Positions 23,830-34,550 of a stretch of 64,000 bases of DNA are shown here, in pieces. The translations under genes and the position numbers were made by a program. The stretch is taken from positions 8,468,001 through 8,532,000 of the forward strand of contig CM070901.1 in assembly GCA_036417435.1 (NCBI GenBank), given 5' to 3'. The DNA is from Inia geoffrensis (Eukaryota; Chordata; Mammalia; Artiodactyla; Iniidae). Each line of letters opens with the position of its first letter. Within the stretch, counting starts at the first letter, position 1. The notes under the pieces are model-generated. The model worked only from the letters and a program-made list of their open reading frames with translations, was not told the origin of the DNA and made no database searches.

Positions 23830-24420
23830 AATATGAGATATAATGTATGATTAGGACAAAATGAATTTAAAAATGTATTTGGGCTGTGACATAATGATGG
23901 ACTAAACTAATATGAGCTTCCTTCCTGCCAGAAGCACCTAGTGATACAAATTAAAATATTACACTAATATAAAATAACTGATCAACAAAGAAAGGCAGGA
24001 AAAATTACCAGATGGTGAAAAAAACCTCAAAATAGAAAGTCAGACCAGATATTGCAAGGTTCCACAGGGAGGCTGGACCACTAAATAGACCTTCTGGAAT
24101 GGGACTTTAAAATCCATGTAAGGATAGAGGTGGCCTCAGTTTACACAAAGTTAGAGGACCTAGAACAAATACACCCTATAAGGCCAAGGAATTGAAGGGT
24201 AGCCCCGCTCGTGAAGTAAGGACAAAGAACCCTGGGCCAGTGAGGCAGGGAGGAAGCTTTCTATTCACCTAGGAATAGATCCAGAGAACAAAGTCATTTT
24301 TCTATAAAAGAGTGATAGTTGAAAGCAGATTTCTCATCAACAACACAGTTTTACAGAATACAGTGGAATAACATCAGCAAATGCCTGTTTAGATTTCTAT
24401 ACCCAGCTAAATTATAATTC

Positions 24421-24431
24421 AAGAATGAGAT
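24421..24431 (+). repeat. Left target-site duplication of the younger L1
   Basis: 'aagaatgagat' here is repeated exactly at 25299-25309, on the two sides of the L1 at 24432-25298. Confidence 0.85.
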
Positions 24432-25298
24432 AATTAGTGATATTGAGCACCTTTTTTATTAGAGAAATGCAAATCACGACTACAAGGAGGTATCGCCTCA
24501 CACTGGTCAGAATGGCCATCATCAAAAAATTCTACAAACAATAAATGCTGGAGACAATGTGGAGAAAAGGGAACCCTCCTACACACTGTTGGTGGGAATG
24601 TAAATTTGTGCAGCCACTATGGAGAACAGTATGGAGTTTCCTTAAAAATCTAAACATAGAACCACCATATGATCCAGCAATCCCACTCCTGGATATATAT
24701 CTTGAGAAAACCATAATTCAAAAAGATACATGCACCCCAATGTTCATTGCAGCACTATTTATAATAGCCAAGACATGGAAGCAACCTAAATGTCCATCGA
24801 CAGAGGAGTGAATAAAGAAGATGTGGTACATATATACACCGGAATATTACTCGGCCATAAAAAAGAATGAAATAATGCCATTTGCAGCAACATGGATGGA
24901 CCTACAGATTGTCATACTTTGTGAAGTCGGACAGAGAAAGATAAATATACGATATCGTTTATATGTGGAATCTAAAAAATGGTACCAGTGAACTTATTTA
25001 CAAAACAGAAAGAGAGTCACAGATGTAGAAAACAAACTTATGGTTACCAGGGGGGAAAGGGGTGGGGAGGGATAAATTGGGAGATTGGGATTGACATAAA
25101 TACACTACTGTATATAAAATAGATAACTAATAAGGACCTTCTGTGTGGCACAGGGAACTCTACTCAATATTCTGTAACGACCTTTACGGGTAAAGAAACT
25201 AAAAAAGAGTGGATATATGTATATGATTCACTTTGCTGTACACCTGAAACCAACATAACATTGTAAATCCACTATGCTCCAATAAAAAAAAATTTTTA
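24432..25298 (+). mobile_element. 5'-truncated L1 with inverted 5' end (twin priming)
   Basis: From about 24458 the sequence is plus-strand L1 ORF2 end: 'attagagaaatgcaaatcac', then an 88-codon piece at 24545-24811 with '[13 protein letters not shown]' and 'AKTWKQPKCPSTEE'. The 3' UTR and an A tail at 25282-25298 follow. The first 26 bases, 24432-24457 ('aattagtgatattgagcacc' plus T-rich end), are the reverse complement of the L1 text that should lie immediately upstream. Such a 5' inversion is the signature of twin priming during target-primed reverse transcription. Exact 11-bp target-site duplications flank the element. Confidence 0.9.
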
Positions 25299-26014
25299 AA
25301 GAATGAGATTATAATAAAGAATGATTAGGAAAAGATTGAGAGTTTCCCAGCCACAGATACATTCTGAAAGAAACAATAAAAGCTGTGCTTTCCTAACAAG
25401 GAAACTGAACCTGGAAGAAGGAAGTGGGATGCAGAAGACAACGGAGCACTAAGAAATGGTAAGCCTGCTGATAAAGCTATGTAACTGTATAAGACACGAG
25501 AAACTATTTCAGGTTTTGAAATAAGGTAGAATTAAAATACTCAGTAAAACTAGCATGGAAGATGGGGAGGAAGTTTGCAACGTCAGTGTTCTCAAAGTCC
25601 TTGAACTGCTGAGATGAGGGTGGGGATGGTGATGTAAGGTACACTTTCTTAAGCAGAGGACGCAGGTTTAAGGTTTAAGGAGAAACACCAAAAGAAATCA
25701 ATAACTCCCAAACTACTAAAACAGTAGAACAGGTAAAGAAAGCATATGGAAAACATAGTTACTCCACTGGAAAGCAGGAAAGGATTTTTTGAAAGAATAA
25801 AAAGCACAGCAAAGAAAAAACGCCTGGTAGAGATTATACAATGAAATAGAGAAATAAATCTGTAAACACGCTAAATTTAAATAGATTAAATTTCCACCGG
25901 AATGACACTGATGTTCTGAATAGGTAATAAGCAATCTATTCATACACTACGTAAAAAACAAATAAGTCAAAAAATTTCAAAGTGGAGGGATGGAAAAAGA
26001 GATACATATGTCTG

Positions 26015-26065
26015 TCTATCACACAGTCCATGTGTGTCGATCACACAGTCCCTGTGTGTCTATCA
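26015..26065. repeat. 22-bp tandem repeat, about 2.3 copies
   Basis: 'tctatcacacagtccatgtg' plus 'tg' at 26015-26036 is followed by a near copy at 26037-26058 and a third start ('tctatca'). Confidence 0.85.
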
Positions 26066-26514
26066 GCGTAGCCACAAGCCATTAAGAAGCATGAATGTAT
26101 AAAACTGTGAGAAAACTGGGCAACCCCAGCTTCTTGATGTTATGCAGTGTCCTGAAACTACAGTCAGGCAAAGGCTACAGCAGACAAGGGAAGACACAAG
26201 GACCTCCACATCTCTGCTCTCAGGATCGTCATCACAGGGCTGCTTGTCCAGGGTCGTCCACTGCTCCGCCACAGAGCCTGGCACGTGGAAGTCATTCAAT
26301 TAATACTACTTCTCATCTCCCTTCACTTTTAAGGTGGACAGTGCAGTACAGGAGCTAATTTTTCCATCCACGGAAACTCTTTGAACATATACTCCTTTCA
26401 CGATTTCAAGACATGTCTAAGCTGAATTCCTCCTTTGCCCTTAGTTCTAAAGGAAAAGAGACGATAAAGGTCCACTTTTTAAGACAAAGCTGAACTCATG
26501 ACACTTCTGTTTTA

Positions 26515-26625
26515 ACAATCTGCAGGCTCCTGAACACCGCCCCAGAGACGCTGGTCCAGTCTACCTCGGGGGTGGCCCAGAAATAGATGCCACCAACACC
26601 GCCAGGTGACTCTAATAGGAGTTGT
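26515..26625 (-). repeat. MER5A-like DNA-transposon relic
   Basis: Reading 'aacaatctgcaggctcctg...gtctacctcgggggtggcccag...gccaggtgactctaatag' parallels the internal text of MER5A (a non-autonomous hAT element). Terminal repeats are not visible, so the call is tentative. Confidence 0.45.
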
Positions 26626-28469
26626 CTCCATACAACCTGGAGGGTTGAGCCTGGGGGCAGACAGGCTTGGGGTCCAGATTTCTGTCCTCATACCTTTACA
26701 TAAACAGAAGGGCCAACAACTGCTAGATCAAGTGAGTAGAATTTCACTTCCCTGACCTCAAATTATTAGGCAATACTGATGACCAAAGTAAAATAGTTAG
26801 GAAACAAGGTCAAAGGAGTTTCTGAAAGAACTGTCTTGCCTATCTCTATAGGTTACAATCTAGAGTGAGAAAAATAATTTTTACTTGACACGATACACAG
26901 GCCCACTGTAGATTTACCCTCTTACATTTTCATAATACTCTCTCCAGCCAGAAGGAGTTATAAAAAGAATGTTCTGACTCCTTCCACCTTCTTATCTTAA
27001 AAATGCCATATGGCATGAACTAAGATAACATGTAGGAAGCACTTAAAACTTACCAGTCACAGCAAATGTTACCATTCTCCCTCAATCTTTACTTCCCTTC
27101 GGGGGAAATGAATTCATTGAAGAGAGGCTACTTAATTAGAAAATGTAATTTATCAAGTCCTCCAAAGTCATGCACATTGAAATTGAGTCCTCCACCAATA
27201 ACATGAGAAATATGACTATTATTAACATTGTTTATTACTATAGATTCACCGTTTGGAGATTGCACAGATACCAGTTTGAGTTTCGATAAAACACACATAG
27301 CCAACCCCCAAATCTCACGAGGAACCGAGACTCTAAAACCCACAGAAGGGTTGGAATAGTACCGAAGGGAAAACGGCAGGGTTTACACATCAAAGCTTTT
27401 GCTCCATCATTTTTTTAATCAGAAAATTGGAATTGAGAATTTCTAAGATGCTGTGAAAACAGTCTTTGGCTGCACCTAAGAAGAAAAAAGGGAAATAATC
27501 TGACACTATGGGAAGGTAAAAAGCATGCAGGAGTTTCCAAAGATGAAAAAGTTGTGAATAAACAGTCTCCTCAGAGGCTGCATGAAGGGAGTGTAATGGA
27601 GAAAGTGTGAAATGATTCCAATGCTGTGAAATGTGGAGGTGACTTTATCATCAGCCACAGGGATGGAAGAGGGCATCCCATGAGCATCAGGTTATCTTCC
27701 TGGATGTGGAGATAACCTTGGGTAATATCTCAGTTCCAGGGCTTCCACTTACATCAAATCAGGGAAAGATTCTTTCTAATGCTATCACTTATGGAAATAC
27801 TTGGACTTTTCATATAAAAGTCAAGTTTCAAATTGAATGACTATTCATTCCTCCCATGTTTGGGATAAGATCATAAAGAACCCATAAGCTTTACGAGATC
27901 AAAATCCCACGAGATTTACAAGTTCCGATGTTGCACTGAAGCTACTAATTCAGAACAGGAAAAAAAAAAAAAAAAAGTGAAACAGGAAGAAATAGAGTAA
28001 TTCTAGAAAATCTACTCTAAGAAGTCGAAAAGTTACCAGACAGGCTAATAAAGTAGAAAGCAGAGACTTCATTTTAACATTTTGATGAAAGTCAGCCAAA
28101 AAGCAAAAATCATGCCCTTGCGGAGTATTCACTCCCACTTTCCATGGCACCACACAGACGCACAGAGGGGCTAAATGACCACTAAAACCATATGGCAACA
28201 AATGATCACAGGCGGTCAAACTTTTCGAGTCTCCCGATTTCAATGCAACAAGTGACTTCTTTGTAAAACAGTACTGGAAGCTCATGGGAATAATAGTGAC
28301 ACTGAGTGAGAACAGATGACCAAACGGGATGATAACACAAGGCACAGAAAAGCAAGAATCACACAAGAAAAGAGGGCTGCAGCACAGTGAAGGTGAGAAC
28401 GCTCGGCAGAGATTCCCCAGGGAGTAGGTTCTGCTAAAACTAGCCTCTAAGAGAGGAGAGGCATTTTTA
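26626..28469. other. Mostly unique DNA, nothing firm
   Basis: The block holds an 18-base A run at 27960-27977 and several short open frames. The minus frame at 27343-27128 (71 codons, Asn/Gly-rich, 'VINNVNNSHISHVIGGG') and the minus frame at 28366-27950 (138 codons, Phe-rich because of the poly(A) run) have no recognisable domain. Confidence 0.4.
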
Positions 28470-28640
28470 CAGTTGGCAATAGAAGGGGAAAGGAAGGACT
28501 ACTCTCCAGGCAGAGAGAGGACAATGAACGAAGACACCGAGGTAGAAGAACAGGAATAGTTAGGATACAGGAAGCAGGACAGACGGAGCAGAGCCCCATG
28601 TGAAAAAGGTTGAAAGCAAACGGCGGCAGCCTCCTGTGAT
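28470..28640 (-). repeat. Possible L2 fragment
   Basis: 'actctccaggcagagagagg', 'gacaccgaggtagaagaac' and 'gacggagcagagccc' resemble L2 text read in reverse. The match is short and diverged. Confidence 0.35.
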
Positions 28641-29559
28641 AAACAGGTGGACGCACTGAATAAAAACCACGAGACATGCGAAGGACATGACGGTGTCAGC
28701 CGTGTGTAAGGCAGACGAGACTGGGGAGAGAAGGAAATATGGAGAGATGTCTCTTCCCGTCATCCAGGAATCGTGATTAAGTAAGAAGGGCCAAGTCCCA
28801 GTTTAAAATGAAGCTTGAGTAGGAACTATTCAGATTCAGAAGAAGACATTGTTAACGCGCTAATTTTTTTGAAAAAAGAAGGCTGCTGCTGGCATCTCTG
28901 AAGTTGATTTACTAATTATAAGACCTTGGAAGCTGTGATGAGGCTCGCAGTCAGTAACCGACTCCAACGCACGTCCTGCAATAAGAAAAATGTTATTCCA
29001 AATGCACACACACCACACACGCAGACACACACTCCAACCTCACACCTGTGTTTGGTATTAGTTCTGTGTACCCACATATACTGATTTTTCAGACCACCAG
29101 AGAAAGGAGCTCTAAACCAGTACTTTTCATGTCACTTAAAATTCATAGGTATACCTTCATGAAATCAGTAAGTCTGGAAGTATAACGCACTAACAATGGT
29201 CTGATGCATCCTGGGATGAAGTGTTTCTAATGTGGCAAGAAAAAGAACACAGGCTGAAATATATACTGTAAATGGTAGCTTTGGGCGTAGTGAATTGGTA
29301 AGTATCAGGAAAAGACATGGTACAGGTGTGTCTACTGCTCCCAAGGTAGAGATATGAAGAAAGGACTTGCTTTAACACCTAAATGTTGGGTTGTCAAAGG
29401 TCCAGCTTGAGCTCATCAATGCGGGTTCTTCCCAGAACATACTATGACCTAACTTGGAAGTGTTCTTGTTTATTTGCTAGGTTCATGTAATACACCACTG
29501 TGCTGACTGGTAAGAAAGCGCAGCCTACTTATTAACAAAAGAGGTGCTAGAAATTATTT
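28641..29559. other. Unique DNA, nothing recognised
   Basis: Contains a short imperfect CA repeat at about 29004-29030. No gene or transposon was recognised. Confidence 0.4.
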
Positions 29560-31490
29560 TAAGAACAAAGTAGAAAAGATAGATATGTTACTATGGAATA
29601 TACACACACAGAAGTAGACTCTTTTTTAAGACAAATATGATGATTGTGTAAAAAATAAACAATGCCACTCACAAGTAGCAATTTAAGACAAAAATACACC
29701 GAAAATGAAAAGTGAGAGGGAAGTCAAAGATATATCAAGTAGAACAATAAAGACTATGACAACATCTATATCAGAAAAAGTCAAATCCAAGGCAGGGGTA
29801 TCATATGTCATAAAGAGGTTTGTTCTATATTAATAAAAATGAAATCTATAAAAATATGTCCTGAATAGCTATACATCAGATACCATAATGTTAAAATATA
29901 TAAAGCAAATGTTTTTAAATAGCTGACAAAAGCGCAATAATATATGACATGCCATCCTTGGGCAAAGACCAAGTGGTCAGAGAAAATCAGGACGCAAAGA
30001 ATTAGAAAACTACAACTAATAAGGATAATTTAATAGACACTAACCTTTAAGAGGTCTAATTTTCAGGCCTACGAGCACCAACTATACTTCTTTTTAAGGG
30101 CCTCTAAACATTTTTACAGTAATATTTGAGTACAATAAAAATACTAGCTCAAGAAAAGATACACCAATGAAACAGAATAAAGAGCTTGATAAGAATAAGA
30201 TCCTAGTACATATATAAAAGAAATTATCATATGACATTATGGTATAAAAGTGGCATTGCAAACCTGAACAGATAAATTAACAAATGCACAAGTACTTAAT
30301 TATGTGAGAAAAATAAACTAGATCTGTTAAGTCCATATACAATGAAAACAAGTGATTAATGAGTTATGAATAAAAAATTAAACATAAAACACCAGTAACA
30401 AAAATTGGTGAATATTTACATTGGATAAGAAGTCTCTTTCTGCATAAAATTACCATGGAAGGATCTTTAAAATCAAGATTGATATATTTGGCTACATAAG
30501 GTTTGAAAGCTTCATTCAAAAAAAAAAAAAAAAAATCAAAAAGTCAACTACAGTATACTTCAATTAAAAAATCAAAATTTAAAGGTAAGCCACAGACACA
30601 AAAGAAAAGTATTCATATACACAGTACGTAAAGAGTTATAGTGAATCAATAAGTTGCCAACTATCCCAATGTAAAATGGACAATTTACGAAAGAAATAGA
30701 AAGACCAAACCTTAATAGTATTTACAGTAAAGCAAGTTAAAACAATTACACTGAAACTCATCAAGTAGATGAAAATGAATCTGTATGCCCATTCCTAAAT
30801 AATCAGTGCCAACCAGTTGCAGTTTCTGAGGAGCATTTCCTAAGTATGAATCCAAGGGCATGAAGTGCAGATAACCCTTTTAGATGTAAATTTCACTTTT
30901 TCTAAATTTATAATAAAACAATTAAAATGTGAATAAGATTTGTGTAATAAATTATTTCTAAAAATTAAAAAATGTCATACTGAATCACTAGCAACAGTAT
31001 TTTGATAATTAAATTACAATTCATTAATAAAAAGTATATTGCAGAGCCATCAAAATTATGCTGTAGAAAAATATTTGATGCCAAAAAATATATATTGAGA
31101 TTAAGTAGATCTAAATAATACAGACATACACACATACACATAAACACATGTTGTATATGTGTATTCACCCACTTAAAAGTTTGGTGAATATAAAATAGTA
31201 TATATCTGGTTTGACATTTGACATTATACCTACTCTTTATTTATCTGAATTCGTGGATAACAAGCATGTAAGACAAAAAAATTTCACCAAAAAACCTAAG
31301 TATTTCAAGATAAGGTGATGCTATTTCTACATAATGAAACACTATGCAGGCATTAAATGTGTATCATAGAGAAATGTTTAATACTATGGAAAAAAATATG
31401 AAGTGTTGAAGAAAAAATCAGGTAAAATCACACACATGCTAGAGATTTTTTACAATAAAACACTGTATGTAGACATTTCAAAACAGCTAG
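29560..31490 (+). repeat. Ancient L1 (L1M-type) relic
   Basis: A-rich on the plus strand. It carries phrases from L1 ORF2 in order: 'aatgttaaaatatataaagcaaatg' (endonuclease region), 'cactaacctttaagaggtctaatttt', then 'gatatatttggctacataagg', 'taagccacagacacaaaag', 'tgtaaaatggacaatttacg' and, near 31345, 'cactatgcaggcattaaat' from the 3' end. It has no usable coding sequence, and some middle parts are missing or unreadable. An A run at about 30518-30534 lies inside. Confidence 0.55.
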
Positions 31491-31889
31491 ATGGGTACAT
31501 ACAAAAATATTAACAGCAGCTATATTTAGACAGGAGAGATTTTGTAGCTGCAGAAAGCTTTCTTTTTGCTTGACAAGATATTCAACATTGAACATTACTC
31601 TGGTAGCTAGCCTTCTAATGAGAAAAGGATTTTATAAGTTATTTTTTAAATACCCAAGTTCCTTATAAGGCTAAATAAAACAATGTCTTCAAAAGCTAGT
31701 CCTATTGAGCCTTTCTTGTAAAAAAATTACACTTTTTACCTAAAAAAAAAGAACCCCTTTATTAAACAAAATCTACTGTGAGGCACAAAATAATGAATGC
31801 CATTTTACTAGTATAAGTGCTTTTTATCAGTTCCACCTTATAATGTTTATTATAACGACCAATGAGAACAATGGATAGTTACTGCTTTG

Positions 31890-32405
31890 ATGATATATTG
31901 CTTTCCCATTGCCACGGTAACAAATCACCGCAAACTCAGTGGCCGAAAGCAACACAGGTTCATTATTATCCTACAGTTCTGAAGGCCACAGGTCCAAAAT
32001 GGGTCTCACTGGGCTCAAGTCAAGGTGTCAGCAGGGCTGCAGTCCTTCTGGAGGTTCCAAGGGAGAATCCATGTTCTTGCCTTTTTCAGCTTCCAGAGAC
32101 TGCCTTGTTTAGAGGCTTGTGGCCCCTTTTCCATCTTACAACTCAGCAAATAGCTTTCTTCTTTCTTTCTCACATCACTCACTCTCAGACTCATACTTGT
32201 GCTTCTCTTTTTTACATTTAAGGACACTCCTGATTACAGTGGGCCCACCTGGATAATTCAGGAACATCTCCCTACTTGAAGGTCCGATGATTAGTGAGCA
32301 ACATTAATTCCATCTGCCACTTTAACTCCCTTTTATCACGTAAGGTAACATTCTCAGCTCCAGGATTTAGGAGGTGAACATCTTTGGGGGACCACTATCC
32401 TATCT
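31890..32405 (-). repeat. Old LTR-like repeat (MaLR/ERVL type)
   Basis: Read in reverse it contains 'cttacgtgataaaagggag', 'ttatccaggtgggccc', 'gctgacaccttgacttgagcc' and 'ccttcagaactgtaggataat', a word order shared by several ERVL-MaLR-class LTRs. The exact subfamily is not certain. The 119-codon plus frame crossing it (31862-32221) is not a gene. Confidence 0.5.
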
Positions 32406-32447
32406 ACCAGAGATGCCTATAAATATTTACAATCAATGGACATTTGT

Positions 32448-32570
32448 TTCACTAACTCAACAAATATATATTGATACCTTACTAAGTGATGGAAACTATT
32501 CTATGTACTGGGAATAAAGAAGCTAACAAAATAGAAATGTTTCTTCAAGGAGCTGTTACAGACTTGTTCC
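32448..32570 (-). repeat. L2 3'-end fragment
   Basis: 'actcaacaaatatatattgatacctta', 'actattctatgtactgggaataaagaagctaacaaaatag' and 'aaggagctgttacag' follow the reverse of the L2 3' end ('ttcaacaaatatttattgag...'). Confidence 0.6.
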
Positions 32571-32684
32571 AATATTAGTATCAGGCTTATTTTTCCATTT
32601 ATTTCTATGTTTTTTCTTTGTGTGCATGGTACAGAAAAGACCTTGATTCTTATTGGTGAGGCTACTAATGACTTCAGAATTTAG

Positions 32685-32790
32685 TCACTCATTCAAAAAG
32701 TATTTATTGACTATTGCCCATGGACAGAGAACCATACTATGCACTGGAGATTAAAAAATAAACCAGAAAGAAACAGTCTCTCTTCACACG
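32685..32790 (-). repeat. L2 3'-end fragment
   Basis: A second copy of the same L2 terminal text: 'cattcaaaaagtatttattgac', 'ctatgcactggagatt'. It lies about 115 bases after the first and in the same orientation. Confidence 0.55.
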
Positions 32791-33493
32791 CAGTGATTTA
32801 AAATGTAAAGATCTATGAAGGAGATGACAGATTTGTTTCAAGCTCTGGCAAGAGAAGTTAAAATGCATAAAATGCCGATCAGGAAATGAATTATTCTGGA
32901 AAGCCTACTTTGTGCCATTTGGTAGTATTTTAAGGAATATTTTCAGAATGTGTGTTGACTTTTAATAAAGTCTTTTTCGTCACATGTATATGTAAATACA
33001 TGCATGTACACATAAACAACTGTACATATATATAAATATGTACACACACATTGCTTAGTGAATGTTGAACAAAACCCCTGAGAAAGCTCCACTTAAACTT
33101 TATCGTGTAATTTTGCTTTGAAAGCCACTACTTCAATTAAATGGGATAGGTTTATTCTGATCTAAAGAGTTGTCATATAATGTTGGTAGTAGTTTTTCAT
33201 GCTCTTCTCTAATTTTTCTAAAAGTGTGATCTTCACTACAGTTGGCTCCAGATATCCTGCTTCTGGGATGGGGACCGAGAATTCTACAAGAGTGAGATTA
33301 TGTACTGAGTGTCGAACATTTATAAATAGGATTTTGAACGAAGTCTTGAAGAAAGGATTTGCTATATTCCTTTATCTCCCTCATCAGAATATCATTAACA
33401 AGGTATAAAGAATTGGGATCATAGAGTTTTATGTGCAGAGAAAATATCCCTATTTACCAGTAAGAATTACTCAAATAGACTGGAGTTGAAAAG

Positions 33494-33607
33494 CAGGGTG
33501 ACCAAGTCAACCCAGTTTGCCTGGGACTTTCCAGCTTTTAACACTAGAAGTCCTACATCTGATGAAGCCCCTCGGCCCCAAGCAAACAGGGACGGTTGAT
33601 CACTCTA
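33494..33607. mobile_element. Short DNA transposon (MITE) with inverted ends
   Basis: The left end 'cagggtgaccaagtcaaccc' and 'agtttgcctggg' pair with the reverse complement of the right end 'ccccaagcaaacagggacgg' and 'ttgatcactct', giving imperfect terminal inverted repeats of about 35 bases around an inner palindrome. It is a non-autonomous DNA transposon relic, probably hAT-like; I cannot name the family. Confidence 0.5.
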
Positions 33608-34435
33608 ATTCTGTTCCTAAGCATTATGAGGAAGGAAAGAGAAACAGGAGGGAGAGAAGTAGAGTAGTCACAGCTCCCCATAATAAATGGAGGAAAATGT
33701 GGTGGGCAGAGCTGCCACTTAACCTTGAGTAAGACCCATCACAGTAACCATGGCCGGGCTATGTGCTCAGAGAGCTAGAAACACTGAGGACTGCTTTCTC
33801 CAGCTGCCTTCTCTCTACGTGCTGGATTTGGAGTTGAATGAGAGCCCAGCAAAAGGGCCCCCTGCAGAGTCTGGCCTGGATAAGAGAAGGGAGGACCAGT
33901 GGGGATGTAGGACATGTCAGACAATCAGGCCTGTAGCTAGTGGAAGCCAATTTGAAAGAGAGCAGATTAGTGGTTAGATCAGCCTCATATTTCATCTACA
34001 AATGCCTACAAGTAAATAGAGGTATTGCCCCAAACACCAAAGGAGACCAAAGACTTACTCATGGGCTCCAAGTCTTGTCTCCTTGTATTGTATATCCACA
34101 TCCCTTCCCTCATAGATGCATACTGGAATTCTCCTAGAGAGTAAACATTCTTATCCATGAAAGACTGGACACTATCCAAAAGGACTGCTTCAATCATTAG
34201 GTTACACTAACCTGTAAATCAGATTGTCTATAGACAAAACAGAGGACGTTTTTTCTGCGTATCTGAGTTATAGCAGGAGTTTCACGAGGGGTCATCCTGC
34301 TAAAGTTACATAGGTACACAAGCTGAACAGCTGGCGCTGTAAGTCTCTCCCATCAAAAGATACCAGCCTCCCAAAGTGAGTGACAATAGTTTGGCTCTTC
34401 TTTCTAGCGGTAGCAAAGTTCTCTGGTATTTTAAG

Positions 34436-34550
34436 TCAGTCATCAAACATTTAAGTGCCTTAAGGGTACTCACCTAGCACTGTACTTGGTTCTTGCCTTA
34501 CACGGTAAGGAAACAAGCTAACAGCTCTTGTCCTTAACTACCTTTTTGAC
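34436..34550 (-). repeat. Possible L2 3'-end fragment
   Basis: 'catcaaacatttaagtgcc', 'ctagcactgtacttggttcttgcc' and 'aaggaaacaagctaacagctcttgtcc' loosely follow the reversed L2 3' end. Confidence 0.4.

Larger units (their letters stand above)
23830..25960 (+). repeat. Ancient L1 (L1ME/HAL1-like), split by a younger L1
   Basis: Before the younger insertion, phrases such as 'agcagatttctcatcaacaac', 'cagaatacagtggaataacatc' and 'ttctatacccagctaaattataattcaagaatgag' match the ORF1/ORF2 junction region of old mammalian L1s. After it, the text resumes with 'gaatgagattataataaag' and, later, 'aatttaaatagattaaatttccacc'. The element is far too decayed to encode protein. The younger L1 at 24432-25298 interrupts it. 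Confidence 0.6.

Noticed and set aside
27950..28366. 138-codon minus-strand frame ending in a Phe-rich run
   Set aside because: The Phe run is the antisense of a poly(A) tract, and the rest has no domain or splice context.
31862..32221. 119-codon plus-strand frame
   Set aside because: It lies across an old LTR-like repeat and shows no viral or host protein domain.
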